A stretch of 64,000 nt of DNA from Lagopus muta (lineage: Eukaryota; Chordata; Aves; Galliformes; Phasianidae), in assembly GCF_023343835.1 (NCBI RefSeq), contig NC_064443.1, positions 2,294,001 to 2,358,000 on the forward strand. The letters run 5' to 3'. Below are positions 19,745 to 30,444 of the stretch, in pieces. The notes beneath the pieces are model-generated. The model saw only the letters and a program-made list of their open reading frames with translations, had not been told where the DNA came from and did not search any database. Each line of letters opens with the position of its first letter. The first letter of the stretch is position 1. A program made the translations under genes and the position numbers.

Positions 19745-20310
19745 AGTGGGGTTGCTGCCACCACACGGTGCCGCGGTGCAGCCACAATGCAACAGCACCA
19801 CCACCGAGCAGCTTAATGCAGACACGGTGTGCTGGGAGCACCACAGAGCAAGTCCATGGTACGTGTGCAACGTGCCAGCATCACCACACACCTTCCTGGC
19901 ACAGCCACACAGGCCCATGGGGGAGCTACAGTGTGCTGGTGCCACCACCACACAGCGTCACAAACCTATGGAATAGACATTACATAGCCAGCAATGCCGT
20001 CTAACACCATCACGGTGACCACCTTCACAGCCACAGCATGCCAGTACCACCGCACATCAGAACCATGCTACAGCCACAGTGTGACACTAACAGCACACAA
20101 CACCACTTTCCCATTACACAATAGTCATGGTGCAGCCACAGTGCCTCTGTACCGCCACACAACACCTCCATGGTACCGCCATTGTGCTCCAGAGCCACAA
20201 CCCTGTACCTCCAGTGCCGCAGCCAAAATGCACCTGTACCACCACACAGTCACACACCACCACGGTACAGCCAGAGTGTGCCTGCACCACTGCACAACAG
20301 CATCACTGCC
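19745..20310. repeat. Minisatellite, about 43-base unit
   Basis: The clearest part is 20,126-20,168 and 20,169-20,211, two adjacent 43-base units both starting CATGG and ending GTACCnCC..CCTC. More diverged 43-46-base units extend to both sides. It lies just upstream (minus strand) of the orphan GBP last exon, i.e. in intron position. Confidence 0.65.
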
Positions 20311-20319
20311 CACCCTCTG

Positions 20320-21779
20320 CTGCTGTTTGTATGGAGGGAGCTGGTTGATGCAGTTGCTGAACCTCTCTCCATCATCATTGAAATGTCCGGGCTGTCAGGA
20401 GATGGAGACTGGAAAAAGGCGAACGTAGCTGCCATGCATAAGAAAGGGGGGAAGGAGAACCCGGGGAAATTCAGCCTAACAAGCCTGATCTGTGTGCCTG
20501 GGAAGGTCATGGAGCAGATCCTGGATGACACACTAAGGCTCATGAGTGACGACCAGGTGACCCCAGGCAGCTGGCACGGCTTTGCCGAGGGCAGATGGTG
20601 CCTGACCTGCCTGGTGGCCTTCTGTGATGGAGTGACGGCACTGGGGGACAATGGAAAGGCGACTGATGTCACCTACCTGAAGCTGTGCAAGGCCTTTGAC
20701 GTGGTCCTGCACCGCATCCCTATTTGTAAAACGGAGAGATGAGTTCAGAAGGTAGACTCTTTGGTGGATAAGAATTGGTTGGATGTTCACAGCCAGGTGG
20801 TTGTGCTCAGTGGCTCCATGTCCAGGTGGAGGCTGGGCTCGAGCCGTGTCCCCAGGGGACCTTCTTGGGGCTGCTGCTCTTCAGCATCTTGGTCAGTGTC
20901 GTAGTGGGATTGAGTTGGCTGACAACACCACGCTGACTGGTGTCGCTGACACAAGAAGAAGAAGGGACGCCATCCACAGGGACCAGGACAGGCTTTGGAA
21001 GTAGGCCCACACGAACCTAAGGAGGTTCAGCAAGGCCCAGTGCAAGGTGCTGCACTTGGGTTGGGGCAATCCCAGATAGATGTGCAGACTGGAGAACTCC
21101 ATGAGTGCCGCCCTGAGGTAAGGAGTTGGGTGTCCTGCTGGACAAAAGTTGGACACGAGGCAGCGGTGTGCGCTTGCAGCCCAGAAAGGCCAACTGCATC
21201 CTGGGCTGCACCAACAGAGAGTGGTCAGCAGGCAGGGGGGGGATTGTTGCCCTCTGCTCTGCTCATGAAGATCTTGACCCCCACCACATGAACGATGTGA
21301 GGTTTTTGCAGCAGGCCCAGAGGAGGGCCAGAAAGACGCTCAGAGGGCTGAAGCACCTCTTCCTCTGCAAACACAGGCTGAGAGAGCACGGGTGTTCAGA
21401 ATGGGGAGGAGAAGGAGAAGGCTCTGAGGTGACCTCACTGAGGCCTTTCATTACTGAGGGGCTTATAAGCAGGATGGAGAGTGATTTTTTACACGGTCTG
21501 ATGGCGATTGGGTAGGGAAGAAAGGTCTAAAGCTAAAAGAGGGCAGATTTAGGTGAGTAATGAGGAGGAGGTTTTTCACTCAGAGGGCTGTGAGGCGCTG
21601 GCACCACTGCCCAAAGCTGTGGGTGCCCCATCCCTGGAGGTGGGCAAGCCCATGGAGGGGCCTTGGGCAACCAGCCTGCAGCTGAGAGCTTGGCAGCAGA
21701 GGGTCTCTGACACCCCTTCCAACCCAAGCCATACTAGAGTTTGTGATTCCATGATTCTGTGATTCTATGATTCTGTGTG
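20320..21779 (+). mobile_element. CR1 LINE, 5'-truncated, plus strand
   Basis: Reverse transcriptase blocks are visible at 20,380-20,740 (MEQILDDTL, DVTYLKLCKAFDVVLH). A broken middle follows, then the standard CR1 3' end (GAGGTTTTTCACTCAGAGG, CCATCCCTGGAGGTGGGCAAG). It ends in GTGATTCCATGATTCTGTG-type 8-base repeats at 21,740-21,778. Several frameshifts make it inactive. It occurs once in the window, between the orphan last exon and the orphan GBP promoter. Confidence 0.88.
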
Positions 21780-21799
21780 ATGCCTGTGGTGGCCACCGC

Positions 21800-21897
21800 T
21801 CTGGAACTTAAAATGGAAAGACACCCAGCCCCAATAGTCCACCCTCTGCCTCTGCTGCCTTTGCTTTCCTGGAATTAAGCCCCACGCTTCCCTGAAA
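21800..21897 (-). promoter_or_regulatory. Orphan GBP promoter with paired GAS sites
   Basis: This is collinear with the GBP-A and GBP-B upstream regions (…AAAGACACCCAGCC… versus …AAAGCAAACCCAGCC…). It carries TTCCTGGAA at 21,866-21,874 and TTCCCTGAA at 21,888-21,896. No GBP first exon follows it on the minus strand; the CR1 begins at 21,779. It lies within 40 bases of the poly(A) signal of GBP-B, showing that the array was head-to-tail with minimal spacing. Confidence 0.6.
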
Positions 21898-21925
21898 TGA
21901 CAAGACCCTGGGCAGTGCAACTGGA

Positions 21926-21931
21926 TTTATT
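21926..21931 (-). terminator. Poly(A) signal of GBP-B
   Basis: AATAAA on the minus strand, about 31 bases after the stop codon at 21,962. Confidence 0.75.
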
Positions 21932-21961
21932 GCAGGGACAGCTGCTGGGGGACAGTCCACA

Positions 21962-24420
21962 TCACATGGGCCTAAAAAGTTTTCCTGCCGCACCAGGCAG
22001 GAATGCAGCCAAAATGCTCAGAGCTGAGCTAATCCGGGTGTCCCGCTCCCTGTTCTTCTTCTCCTCCTCCAGCTGTGTGATCAGCTCCTGCATGGCTGCC
22101 GCCTCACGCTTGAAGCCCTCCTGCACCAGTGCTTCAATCTCCTGTGGACAGGGAGCCATGTTAGTAGCAGCATACAATGCCACAGCACAGCCCAGTGTGC
22201 TGCTACGAGCACAGAACACATCTGTGGTACGCTTGCAGCACCATCACAGCGCTCACCTTCTTGTGGTGCTCCAATAAGCGCCGCTGCTCTTCCAGCCACG
22301 CACGCTGCTCCTCCTTCAACTGTTGCTCCAGCTGACGTTTGTGCTCCTCCATGGTGCGCCGCTGCTCCTCCAGCCATGCCTCTGCCGCCTTCTGGGCCGC
22401 CTCTGCCTCGGCCGCTGCTGCCTCCCGCTGCCGCTCCGCCAGCTCCAGCTGCACCTCAGTGGCCTTCAACACCTGTGCCAGCCCCTCGCGCTCCCGCAGG
22501 AACACCTCCAGCACCGCCTCCGCCTGACCGCACAACCATGCGGCACAGTTCCATCGCACCTGGTGCCACCCCACCGCCCTCCCCCACACCCCACTCACCC
22601 TGACACCCTTGTCGGGCCGCCGCTTGTACTCCTCCAGCACGCGGTTCAGGTCCTCCTTGAACAGCTGTGCACCACCAGGCGCCACGTAGTCCCCATTCTG
22701 CAGGCGCAGCTCCACATCCCTCCAAAGCTCCTGCAGCACCGCATGGCACCGCTGCTCCGACGCCTCCTCGTTGCGCCGGCAGAACTCGTCCTTGGCCGCC
22801 TCCAGCTTGCCCTGTGCCACAGATCAGTGCTCAAGTGCACGGCCGTGCCTCCAAAACCCCACGGTGTGATGGCAACTCACCACCAGCTCTGCATGGTACT
22901 GGCGTTCATGGTCGGCAAAGGCACGGGACAGGAAGAGGGTGATGGCGCGTTGCTCGCAGTCCCGATGCACGGCCACCAGAGCACTGCGTGAGGCTGTGGG
23001 CAGCACCAGGCCGTGCTCCATGCCCCGCTGGTACTCGGCCACCGCCGCCTCCACTGCTGCACTGTTCTCGGCCCGTGCCAGCGCTGTCACTGCGCTCTCC
23101 ACGCAGGGCACCGCGCCGCTGGTGATGGCCGCCACGTATTTCTCCGCCAGGCCTGCCAGCACTGTGAGAGGTGACGGCCACCCACACGCGTCACCGCCAC
23201 GCATGTGTCCCCATCACCAGCACGCGTCCCCCGCACGCCACCCATTCTCATGCTGCTGCCACTCACCGTTGCCCGTCACCTGGTGCCCACCCAGCAACAC
23301 CTTCACCGGCGCCTCCTCCCAGATGTACCGGCAGAAGGCGTCCACCTGCTTCCGGAAGCCTGGCTGCAGCTCGTCCTCCCGCAGCTCCTCCAACCGCTGC
23401 AGATCCGCATCAGCTGCCGGCCGCTCCATCGTGAACAGCTTGCGGCGGGGAAAGAAGTTGCGCAGGCAGCTCCGCAGCTCATTGCGCTCCTTGGCCTTCT
23501 TCCCATCCCCTGCATTGCCACTGTTAGCACAGAGCCACCGACTGCGGATGCGCACGGTGACGCCTGGGGACACACGCTGGTGGCCATACCGGTCTGCAGT
23601 CGCAGTATGTCATCCAGGTACTCATCCTCACTCAGGGCCCGCAGCTGCAGTGTGAAGTCACGCACGGTCCAGACGAAGCACGGGAAGACGCGGACAAAGT
23701 TGGATGTTGGGTTGTCGTTCTCCTCCCGCACACGGATGTGCTCTGTCAGCTCCGTTACCAGCCTGTGGGACCCACGTCACCCCGTCAGCGTTGTCACTGC
23801 AGAGCCTTTGTCACACCATCACCTCCCTCCCGGCCATCCCCGTACCGCAGCTGCTCCAGTGCCCACTGGTCAATGGTGCCAATGCTGTTGTACACCAGGG
23901 TGCTGGAGAGCAACACCGCCAGCGTGAAGATCCAGGCGTCGCTGTCATCGTCATCCTGCACATATATCCAAGTTACTGGGGCTCCACTTCCACGGGGTTT
24001 TTGGGACCCCATCACCCCTGCACTCACCTTTTTGGGGTCTCCCAACCCCTCGGTGTCCAGCAGCACCAAGGTCACTCCCTGCCGGCGCGGGTGGGGCAGG
24101 CACCACATCCAGATGCCCTTGGTCTCCGCATGCACCGTGGGGCCCAGCGGGAAGCCTGTGGGCAGTGAGCTGTCAGAAATCCCACAAGATGCCCCTCCAA
24201 ACGCATGGGGTTTCCCCCTCTGCTCACCAGTGCGTTTCTGCGCCAGCTGATTCATCAGGTAGGACTTCCCAGTGCGGTACAGCCCAGCGATGGCCACCAC
24301 CACCAGGGGCTGGGTGACACTGCGCAGCACTGCCAGCGCCCTGCGGTCGAGGGACAGCACGCTGTCCTTGTTGGTCACCAGGCAGAGGGGAGCCGGCATC
24401 GGGAGCATCGGAGCGTCCAT
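21962..24420 (-). CDS. GBP-like: Guanylate-binding protein GBP-B, 595 aa
   Basis: A complete member of the interferon-inducible GBP GTPase family. Coding exons (minus): 24,228-24,420 (ATG at 24,420), 24,028-24,155, 23,846-23,955, 23,590-23,762, 23,267-23,509, 22,881-23,161, 22,599-22,811, 22,257-22,523 and 21,962-22,141. All are GT/AG and the frame closes at 595 aa. Motifs: GLYRTGKS (R49, K52, S53), TKGIWMW, DTEG and TVRD. The helical domain includes [14 protein letters not shown]-like and [12 protein letters not shown] blocks, then an Ala/Glu/Arg/Gln coiled coil encoded by 22,257-22,523. The C-terminus (..[17 protein letters not shown]) has no CaaX but is hydrophobic. It is paired with a near-identical copy entering the window at position 1. 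Upstream paired GAS sites suggest interferon-gamma control. Confidence 0.93.
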
Positions 24421-24539
24421 GGTTGTGCTGCTGCCTGCTGTGATCACAGACTGGAAACTGCAATATATAGTGAAGCCAGGTCTCGCTCCTCCCCACCCTC
24501 CACATCCTGTGTCTTTGATTTTCCCTTTTTTCTCTTCCT

Positions 24540-24563
24540 TTCCTGGAATACTAATTCCCGGAA
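24540..24563 (-). promoter_or_regulatory. Paired GAS (STAT) sites upstream of GBP-B
   Basis: TTCCTGGAA at 24,540-24,548 and TTCCCGGAA at 24,555-24,563 lie 120-143 bases before the start codon. A TATATA-like element lies at about 24,463-24,469. The arrangement is identical in copy A and similar at 21,866-21,896. Confidence 0.6.
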
Positions 24564-24726
24564 TACTGCTTAATTCACTGAAGTCACATGACCTGTACCA
24601 TATTGGTGGATTCACTGCAGGGACTGCTGGTGGGGATAAGAGCTCCAGCATGCTGCAGCACTTTGCTGACAGTGCCTGACACCTAGCTGGCCACTGAGGG
24701 CAGTGACAGCACAACCACAGTGCCCA

Positions 24727-24857
24727 TGACACCCATGGCTGCTGGATGCAGCGCTTCTCCTCCTGCAGCCACTTCATCTACAGCTGCAGTACCATTGCCT
24801 CATGCCTGAAGCAGTCCAGCACCAGTGCCTCATGTCCTGTGGGACATGGAGCCGTGC
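24727..24857 (-). pseudogene. GBP last-exon remnant, copy B
   Basis: Counterpart of 1,215-1,345, with the same stop and the same degenerate C-terminal-helix reading. Confidence 0.6.
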
Positions 24858-25074
24858 TGCTACTGCCTCACAATGCCAAGGTGCATCCACAATGCCCCGA
24901 CAGCAGAGCACAGTACCTCTATGGTACAGACACAGTGTGCCAGCACCACAACACTGAACCTCCAATGCTGCAGCCAAAATGCACCTGTACCACCACGCAA
25001 TCACACAACACCACAGTACAGCCAGAGTGTGCCTGCACCACTGCACAGCAGCCTCACTGTGCTGGCCATGCAGG
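24858..25074. repeat. CA/CCA-rich minisatellite, copy B
   Basis: Counterpart of 1,346-1,562; a few substitutions distinguish the two (for example CACAACACCACAG here versus CACACCACCACGG). Confidence 0.55.
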
Positions 25075-25086
25075 GCCCAGCCCCTG

Positions 25087-25312
25087 CTGCTGTTTGTACG
25101 GAGTGAGCTGGCTGATGCAGTTGCTGAGCCGCCTGGCTGGCAGATGTCCCCAGAGACTGGAAAAAGGCAAACATCGCTGCCATTTGTAGGAAAGGCAGGA
25201 AGGAGGACTCGGGAACTGCAGGCTGGAAAGCCTCAGCTCTGTGCCTGGGAAGATCATGGAGCAGAAAGCACTGGAAGACCTGTCAGCTGTCCAGAGCTCT
25301 TGCTCTGGTACC
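25087..25312 (+). mobile_element. CR1 internal fragment, copy B
   Basis: Counterpart of 1,575-1,800. Confidence 0.6.
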
Positions 25313-25341
25313 ACCACCACACAGCCTCATGATGTGTCATG

Positions 25342-25982
25342 GCACTATGAGCATGGATAAGAGAATTACAAGACAGATCATCCACCAAGGTGATCTCCTC
25401 CAAAAAGGTGATTGCTCCTGTTGCTGCAGGATATGGCAAAAACTCTTAGGACCATGATTGTGATGAAGGAAGAAGAACTATAGAGTTAACCAATAGAAGG
25501 GCCGTGCCCCCAGCCAGGAGGGGAAAAGGGCAACAGAATATATTGGACTGTGTGGATTCAATAGCGTGGCACATCAGAACAACAGAAACATGAGGCACTG
25601 GTGGACACTGGCACGCAGTGCACTGTGATGTCCTGAAATCAAGGCACAAAACCAATTTGTATTGCTGGGGTGACGGGGGGTTCCCAATAATGACCTGTGT
25701 TGGAGGCTGAAATAAGCCTCACTTGTAAGGACTGGCAAAAGCACCTGATTGTGACTGGCCCGAGGGCTCCATGTATACTTGGTGTCAATTGCCTCAGAAG
25801 GAGGAATTTTAAGGATCCCAAGGGAAATCGATGGGTATTTGGAATAGCTGCAAACAAAGACAACATCAAGCAGCTGTCTGTCTTGTTTGTCCTGTCAGAA
25901 AATCTGGCTGCTACAAAGGAAAGAGCAGCAGGTACTGATTGCTACAAAAACAGTGCACAGACAGGCAGTACCACACCAACAG
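25342..25982 (+). mobile_element. Endogenous retrovirus fragment, copy B
   Basis: Counterpart of 1,830-2,470: a broken protease/pol fragment with the same stops and no LTRs. The open part is 25,697-26,041, ending in GBP-derived sequence. Confidence 0.6.
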
Positions 25983-25986
25983 CATT

Positions 25987-26312
25987 TACTGCAGGGACAG
26001 CTGCTGGGGGACAGGCTATGTCACACGCTGCAGTTTGTTGAAAGGCTTGACTGCCAGACCAGGCAGGAACATTGCAGAAATGCTCAGAACGTTCAGAGCG
26101 GAGCTAACCAAGGGGCCCACCTCCATGTTCTCCTCCTGCAGCTGTGTGATCAGCTCCTGCATGGCTGCTGCCTCACGCTTGAAGCCCTCCTTGAACAGCT
26201 GTGCACCACCAGGTGACACGTAGTCCCCACTCTGCAGGCACAGCTCCACATCCCTCCAAAGCTCCTGCAGCACCGCATGGCACCGCTGCTCAACCACGGA
26301 ACCCGTGACAGC
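25987..26312 (-). pseudogene. GBP exon 8-exon 10 fusion remnant, copy B
   Basis: Counterpart of 2,475-2,800. The minus frame 26,016-26,297 shows the same direct fusion of exon 8 (..GGAQLFKE) with exon 10 ([12 protein letters not shown]). Copy B keeps the ancestral Gln-Leu-Phe codons where copy A has changed. Confidence 0.75.
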
Positions 26313-26319
26313 CCCGGCT

Positions 26320-26768
26320 GATGGATGCAGTGCTTCTCCTTCAGCCCCTCTATCTACATCTGCAGCACCATTGCCTCATGCCTGAAGCACTCCTGCATCA
26401 GTTCCCATGCTCCTGTGGAACATGGAGTGGTGTCTCTCTCCCCCACCCCAACCCACATCCTGCTGCTCTTTGACCACTTTTTCCTTCCTTTTTCAGAACA
26501 CCCCTCATTTAACCAAAACTCAAGGTACATGGACTGTATCTGTGGAAACCACATTGCAGGGACCGCTGATGGGGAAAGGAGCTCCAGCATGCTGCAGCTG
26601 TTTACTGACAGTGCCTGACACCTGGATATCCACTGTGGGCTGGAACACTCTCCTCTGGGAGGCCCATGGCTGATGGATGCAGTGCTTCTCCTCCTGCAGC
26701 CACTCCATCTGCAGCTGCAGCACCATTGCCTCATGCCTAAAGCACTCCTGCATCAGTGCCCCATCACA
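26320..26768 (-). pseudogene. Two tandem GBP last-exon remnants (copy B only in full)
   Basis: Two related segments (about 26,320-26,415 and 26,672-26,768) both read as degenerate C-terminal-helix exon (CFRHEAMVLQL..). They flank a block at about 26,470-26,670 that resembles the region upstream of the GBP copy A promoter (1,000-1,220). Copy A retains only a recombinant of the two, which explains its 352-base deficit. Confidence 0.6.
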
Positions 26769-27757
26769 GAATCACAAAATCACAGAATTACAGAATTACC
26801 AAGGTTGGAAAAGACTTTCAAAATCATCCAGTCAAACATCCACCCATCACCAATAGCACTCACTAAACCACGTCCCTCATCACAAAATCCAAACGTTCCT
26901 TGAACACCTCCAGGGTCGCTGACTCCACCACCTCCCTGGCAGCCCATTCCACTGCCTGACCACTCTTTCAGAAAAGTAGCATTTCCCAACATCCAGCCTA
27001 AATCTCCCCTGGTGCAACTTGAAGCCATTCCCTCTAGTTCTATCACCAGTTACACGAGAGAAGAGGCTGATCTCCAGCTCACTGCAACCTCCCTTCAGGT
27101 AGTTATAGAGAGCAATAGGGTCTCCCCTGAGCCTCCTCTTCTCCAGACTGAACAATGCCAGCTCCTTCAGCTGCTGCTCATCAGCCCTGTGCTCCAGACC
27201 CCTCACCAGCTTTGTTGCCCTTCTTTGAACCTGCTTTGAACAATGTCTTCCTTGCAGTGAGGGGACCAAAACTGGACACTGTACTCGAGGTGCTGCTTCA
27301 CCAGAGCTGAGTACAAGGGGATGATCACTTCCCTGTTCCTGCTGGCAGCACCGTTCCTGATGCAAGCCAGGCTGCCATTGGCCTTCTTGGACACCCAGGC
27401 ACAGTGCTGGCCCACGTTCAGCTGAGCATCAGTCAATACCCCCAGGTCCACTTCCTCTGCGCAGTCCTCCAGCCACTCCGCCCTAAGCCTGTAGCATTGC
27501 CTGGGGTTGTTGCAGCCAAAGTGCAGGACCCGGCATTTGGCCTTGTTGAAGCTCATCCCATCGGCTTCAGCCCAGCATTCCAGCCTGTCCAGATCCCTCT
27601 GTAGGGCCTCACTACCCCAGGTAGTACCCCAGGTAGATCCACACTTCCAGCCAACTTGGTGTCATCCGCAAACTTACTGAGGGTGCATTCAATGCCCTCA
27701 TCCAGGTCACTAGCAAAGATATCGAAGAGGACAGGTCCCAGCACCGACCCCTAGGGA
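26769..27757 (-). mobile_element. CR1 LINE, copy B
   Basis: Counterpart of 2,905-3,893, with the same truncation. A longer joined frame (26,880-27,365, minus) shows the reverse transcriptase C-terminal blocks. Confidence 0.85.
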
Positions 27758-27759
27758 AC

Positions 27760-27950
27760 ATAGTGCTGGTACCACCTCACAGTGCCATGATGCAGCCCAC
27801 ATGTCCCAGTAGCCCTGCACAGCAACTCCATGGTACAGCCGCAGCATGTAAGCACAACCACACAACCACATGGCACAGGAACACCAGAATACCTTTTTAC
27901 AACCACTTCTCACCTGCAGTACCGCACAGCACCTCCATGGTGCACTCAGC
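27760..27950. repeat. Minisatellite remnant, copy B
   Basis: Counterpart of 3,896-4,085. Confidence 0.5.
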
Positions 27951-30379
27951 ATATATTCATATTGATACAAGTTATAGTGATATTATTAGCTTGGTAATGT
28001 TCATCGATAAATAGCCTTGTAGCTTGTTTATAAAACAGGAAGAACCTGTGCCCTGGTACCAAGGAGCTAACAATCAAATACTGAACTCCTTATAAGGAGT
28101 TATAACTTATAACTCCAGATAAGGAAGTTCTGCTTGAATCAGCTTATTTTGTGAAAGCAAATATTGTGCAATCAAGGCAAGAAGATAACTGAATGTGTGT
28201 GAAGATCAGATTCAACCAGCAAACACAGTGCGAGAGAGTACTGACTTCATCCACCACAAAAAGACCGAGCATGTGCAAGGAGCTCTACATTAATCATTCT
28301 GGGGGAAGCAGTGAATAGGTATGTACTGCCTGGGAAAATGTTTTCATATAAAGCACAAGTGATGTATCTAGGCTGAAGCTCTTTTATACCAGGTATGCAT
28401 GATAGGAGGAGCCTAATCATTGTTAAGATGGTGTCACTTTGTCACAGGGTGGTGTCGTTGTATGCTGTGATCATGTCTTTGTGTCACTGTGCTGTGGGTG
28501 GTGTCGCAGGGTCAGGATCGTGCTGACGCTGTGCTTTGTGATGGTACTGTCTCACCATACAACGCTACCATCCTGCCAAGTGTTGGGCTCACTGTACCGC
28601 GTGGTGGTGTCACTGTGTCATGGGTGGTGCCGGCTCTGTGATTCGGACGTGGCATGGTGTCACCGATGCCGAGGATGTGGGTAGGTTGACCTGACACGTC
28701 AGCGCGTTGTGTTGTGCAGGTATTCCTTTATCGCGGTGCGGGGCACATAGGGGATAACTCTACCTAATATGCACACCTGGGCCCATGTGCAGATTGCATT
28801 TGTTGGCTACGCTCATACATACTCGTGTCTTTCCCCACGGTTTCATTCGTATGCTGAATATTTTCTTGTACTCGTTAATGTTTTCTTAGAATCGAACCTC
28901 AGACCCTCCCCCTTAGAGCATTCACAATCACACTTGAGGGTATTTTTGGTGGCTGTCTGGGGGGTCAAGGGAGGAAGGCTGATAGCCCTCGTCACTCCTC
29001 AACTTTTGACCCCAGTCTTCAGGAGCTTGCTTAGTTAGGTGTGTGCCTCCTCTCTAAATGTGTGTAGCTATATTTGTGCTTGTTAGCAAAGCAGAACAGG
29101 TATCACAAATCAGGAACTGGGTCTTAGTAGCCTTTAGATATTTTCTGATATGGGTTTCTTCTTTTTTAAACATGGCTTTTGTTAGTAGTGAGAAACCGGA
29201 CAAAAGTACAGAGGAAACAAAGTACAGAAAAGCCTGGCATAAGATGAGACAGGTACGAGAACTTCAAGAAATATTGCCCTCCTGTATCCATAGAAACATA
29301 CAAAATGATCTTAAAAACCACAGGTGATAAACCTCATATGGAAAAATGGATTAACAAATGTGTCACATAGATTGTGAGTCTGGGGTACTTGGCCAGTAGG
29401 GGAACAGGAGAGTAATTACCTGCCACGAGAAGAAAGGTGTGTAAGGAGAAGTGGTTCACTGATCAAGTGCGTGTTTTCTCCTTTGCCACAAGGGGAGCGT
29501 GCCCACTATTGCAACCATGAACAAAAAACCTTTGCTGCTTCACTGAGATCTATGATGGAAAATTATGGATTCTGAGCTTTTCTCGCACAAGGGAACATAA
29601 GGAGGGCATGGGGATGTAGAAGGGAACACGGCGATACGGGGTGTGGAGATCCTGTTCCTCCTACTGCACACTGCTGCATGAGGAACGTGAAAACTCGCAG
29701 GGGGCTGCAGCAGAAGCACAGGTTTTGTTTTCACTTATGATTCCGTGCAGTATGGATGAAAGCCAGGCAGAGATTGGTTCCAGAGCTGAGGTTGGCTGCA
29801 GGGTGGAGTCTCAGGGCCCTGAGAGCAGCTCTGATGTCTAGCCCTGCTAAGGACTTCCCAGTCTGGGAAAGCCTTTTGAATTGTATGGGCGTGAAAGACG
29901 TCACTTTGCAATGGGAGAGTTAGCAGAACACACTGGATCCAGGAAGAGAACAGCAGGCTAATTCTTTAGACAACTGGACCAAGTAAATATAGGGCGGATG
30001 TCACGTTTACGAGCAGTGGCAGCAGACCTGAGGTACTGCTGGAATGCAGGAGGAAAGCCTGGGCCCCGGCCCACCCACAGCCGGCAGCAGCCGTGGGGCT
30101 GCCCGCGTGTCCCAAACACAGCGGCATCCCCACGATGACAGAAACATCCCCAGAATGGGCTGCAGCTGCCAGCCTGGCCTCCGCCACGTTGTGCATTGAA
30201 ACGTTGCGCCTGCTGGAGTCGGGGCCAGAACCCAGCTCAGCCTGAACCGGGCTGGGGGGAGGAAGGAGTGGGTTGGGTGCTGGGGAGAAGAGATGCCCGT
30301 GGTTGCAGCCCCTAAAGCTGCCCACCTCGGGAAAGGCGGAGAAGAACCAAACCGACAGTGGCATGATGGAACTGTCACT
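27951..30379. other. Non-coding stretch, copy B
   Basis: Counterpart of 4,086-6,514. It contains the overlapping palindromes at 28,085-28,116 and the unassigned open frame 29,058-29,327. From about 30,125 it also pairs with the inverted copy. Confidence 0.5.
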
Positions 30380-30385
30380 TTTATT
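30380..30385 (-). terminator. Poly(A) signal of PHF7-like gene, copy B
   Basis: AATAAA on the minus strand, about 60 bases after the stop codon at 30,445. Confidence 0.8.
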
Positions 30386-30444
30386 GATGGACTTTGATGA
30401 CTTTATACAGCAATTGGAGCTGGCACACGGCCGCTCCAATGACA

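Noticed and set aside
22323-22991. 222-codon plus-strand frame opposite GBP-B
   Set aside because: Shadow of the GBP-B coiled-coil exons; Leu/Pro/His-rich with no family features.
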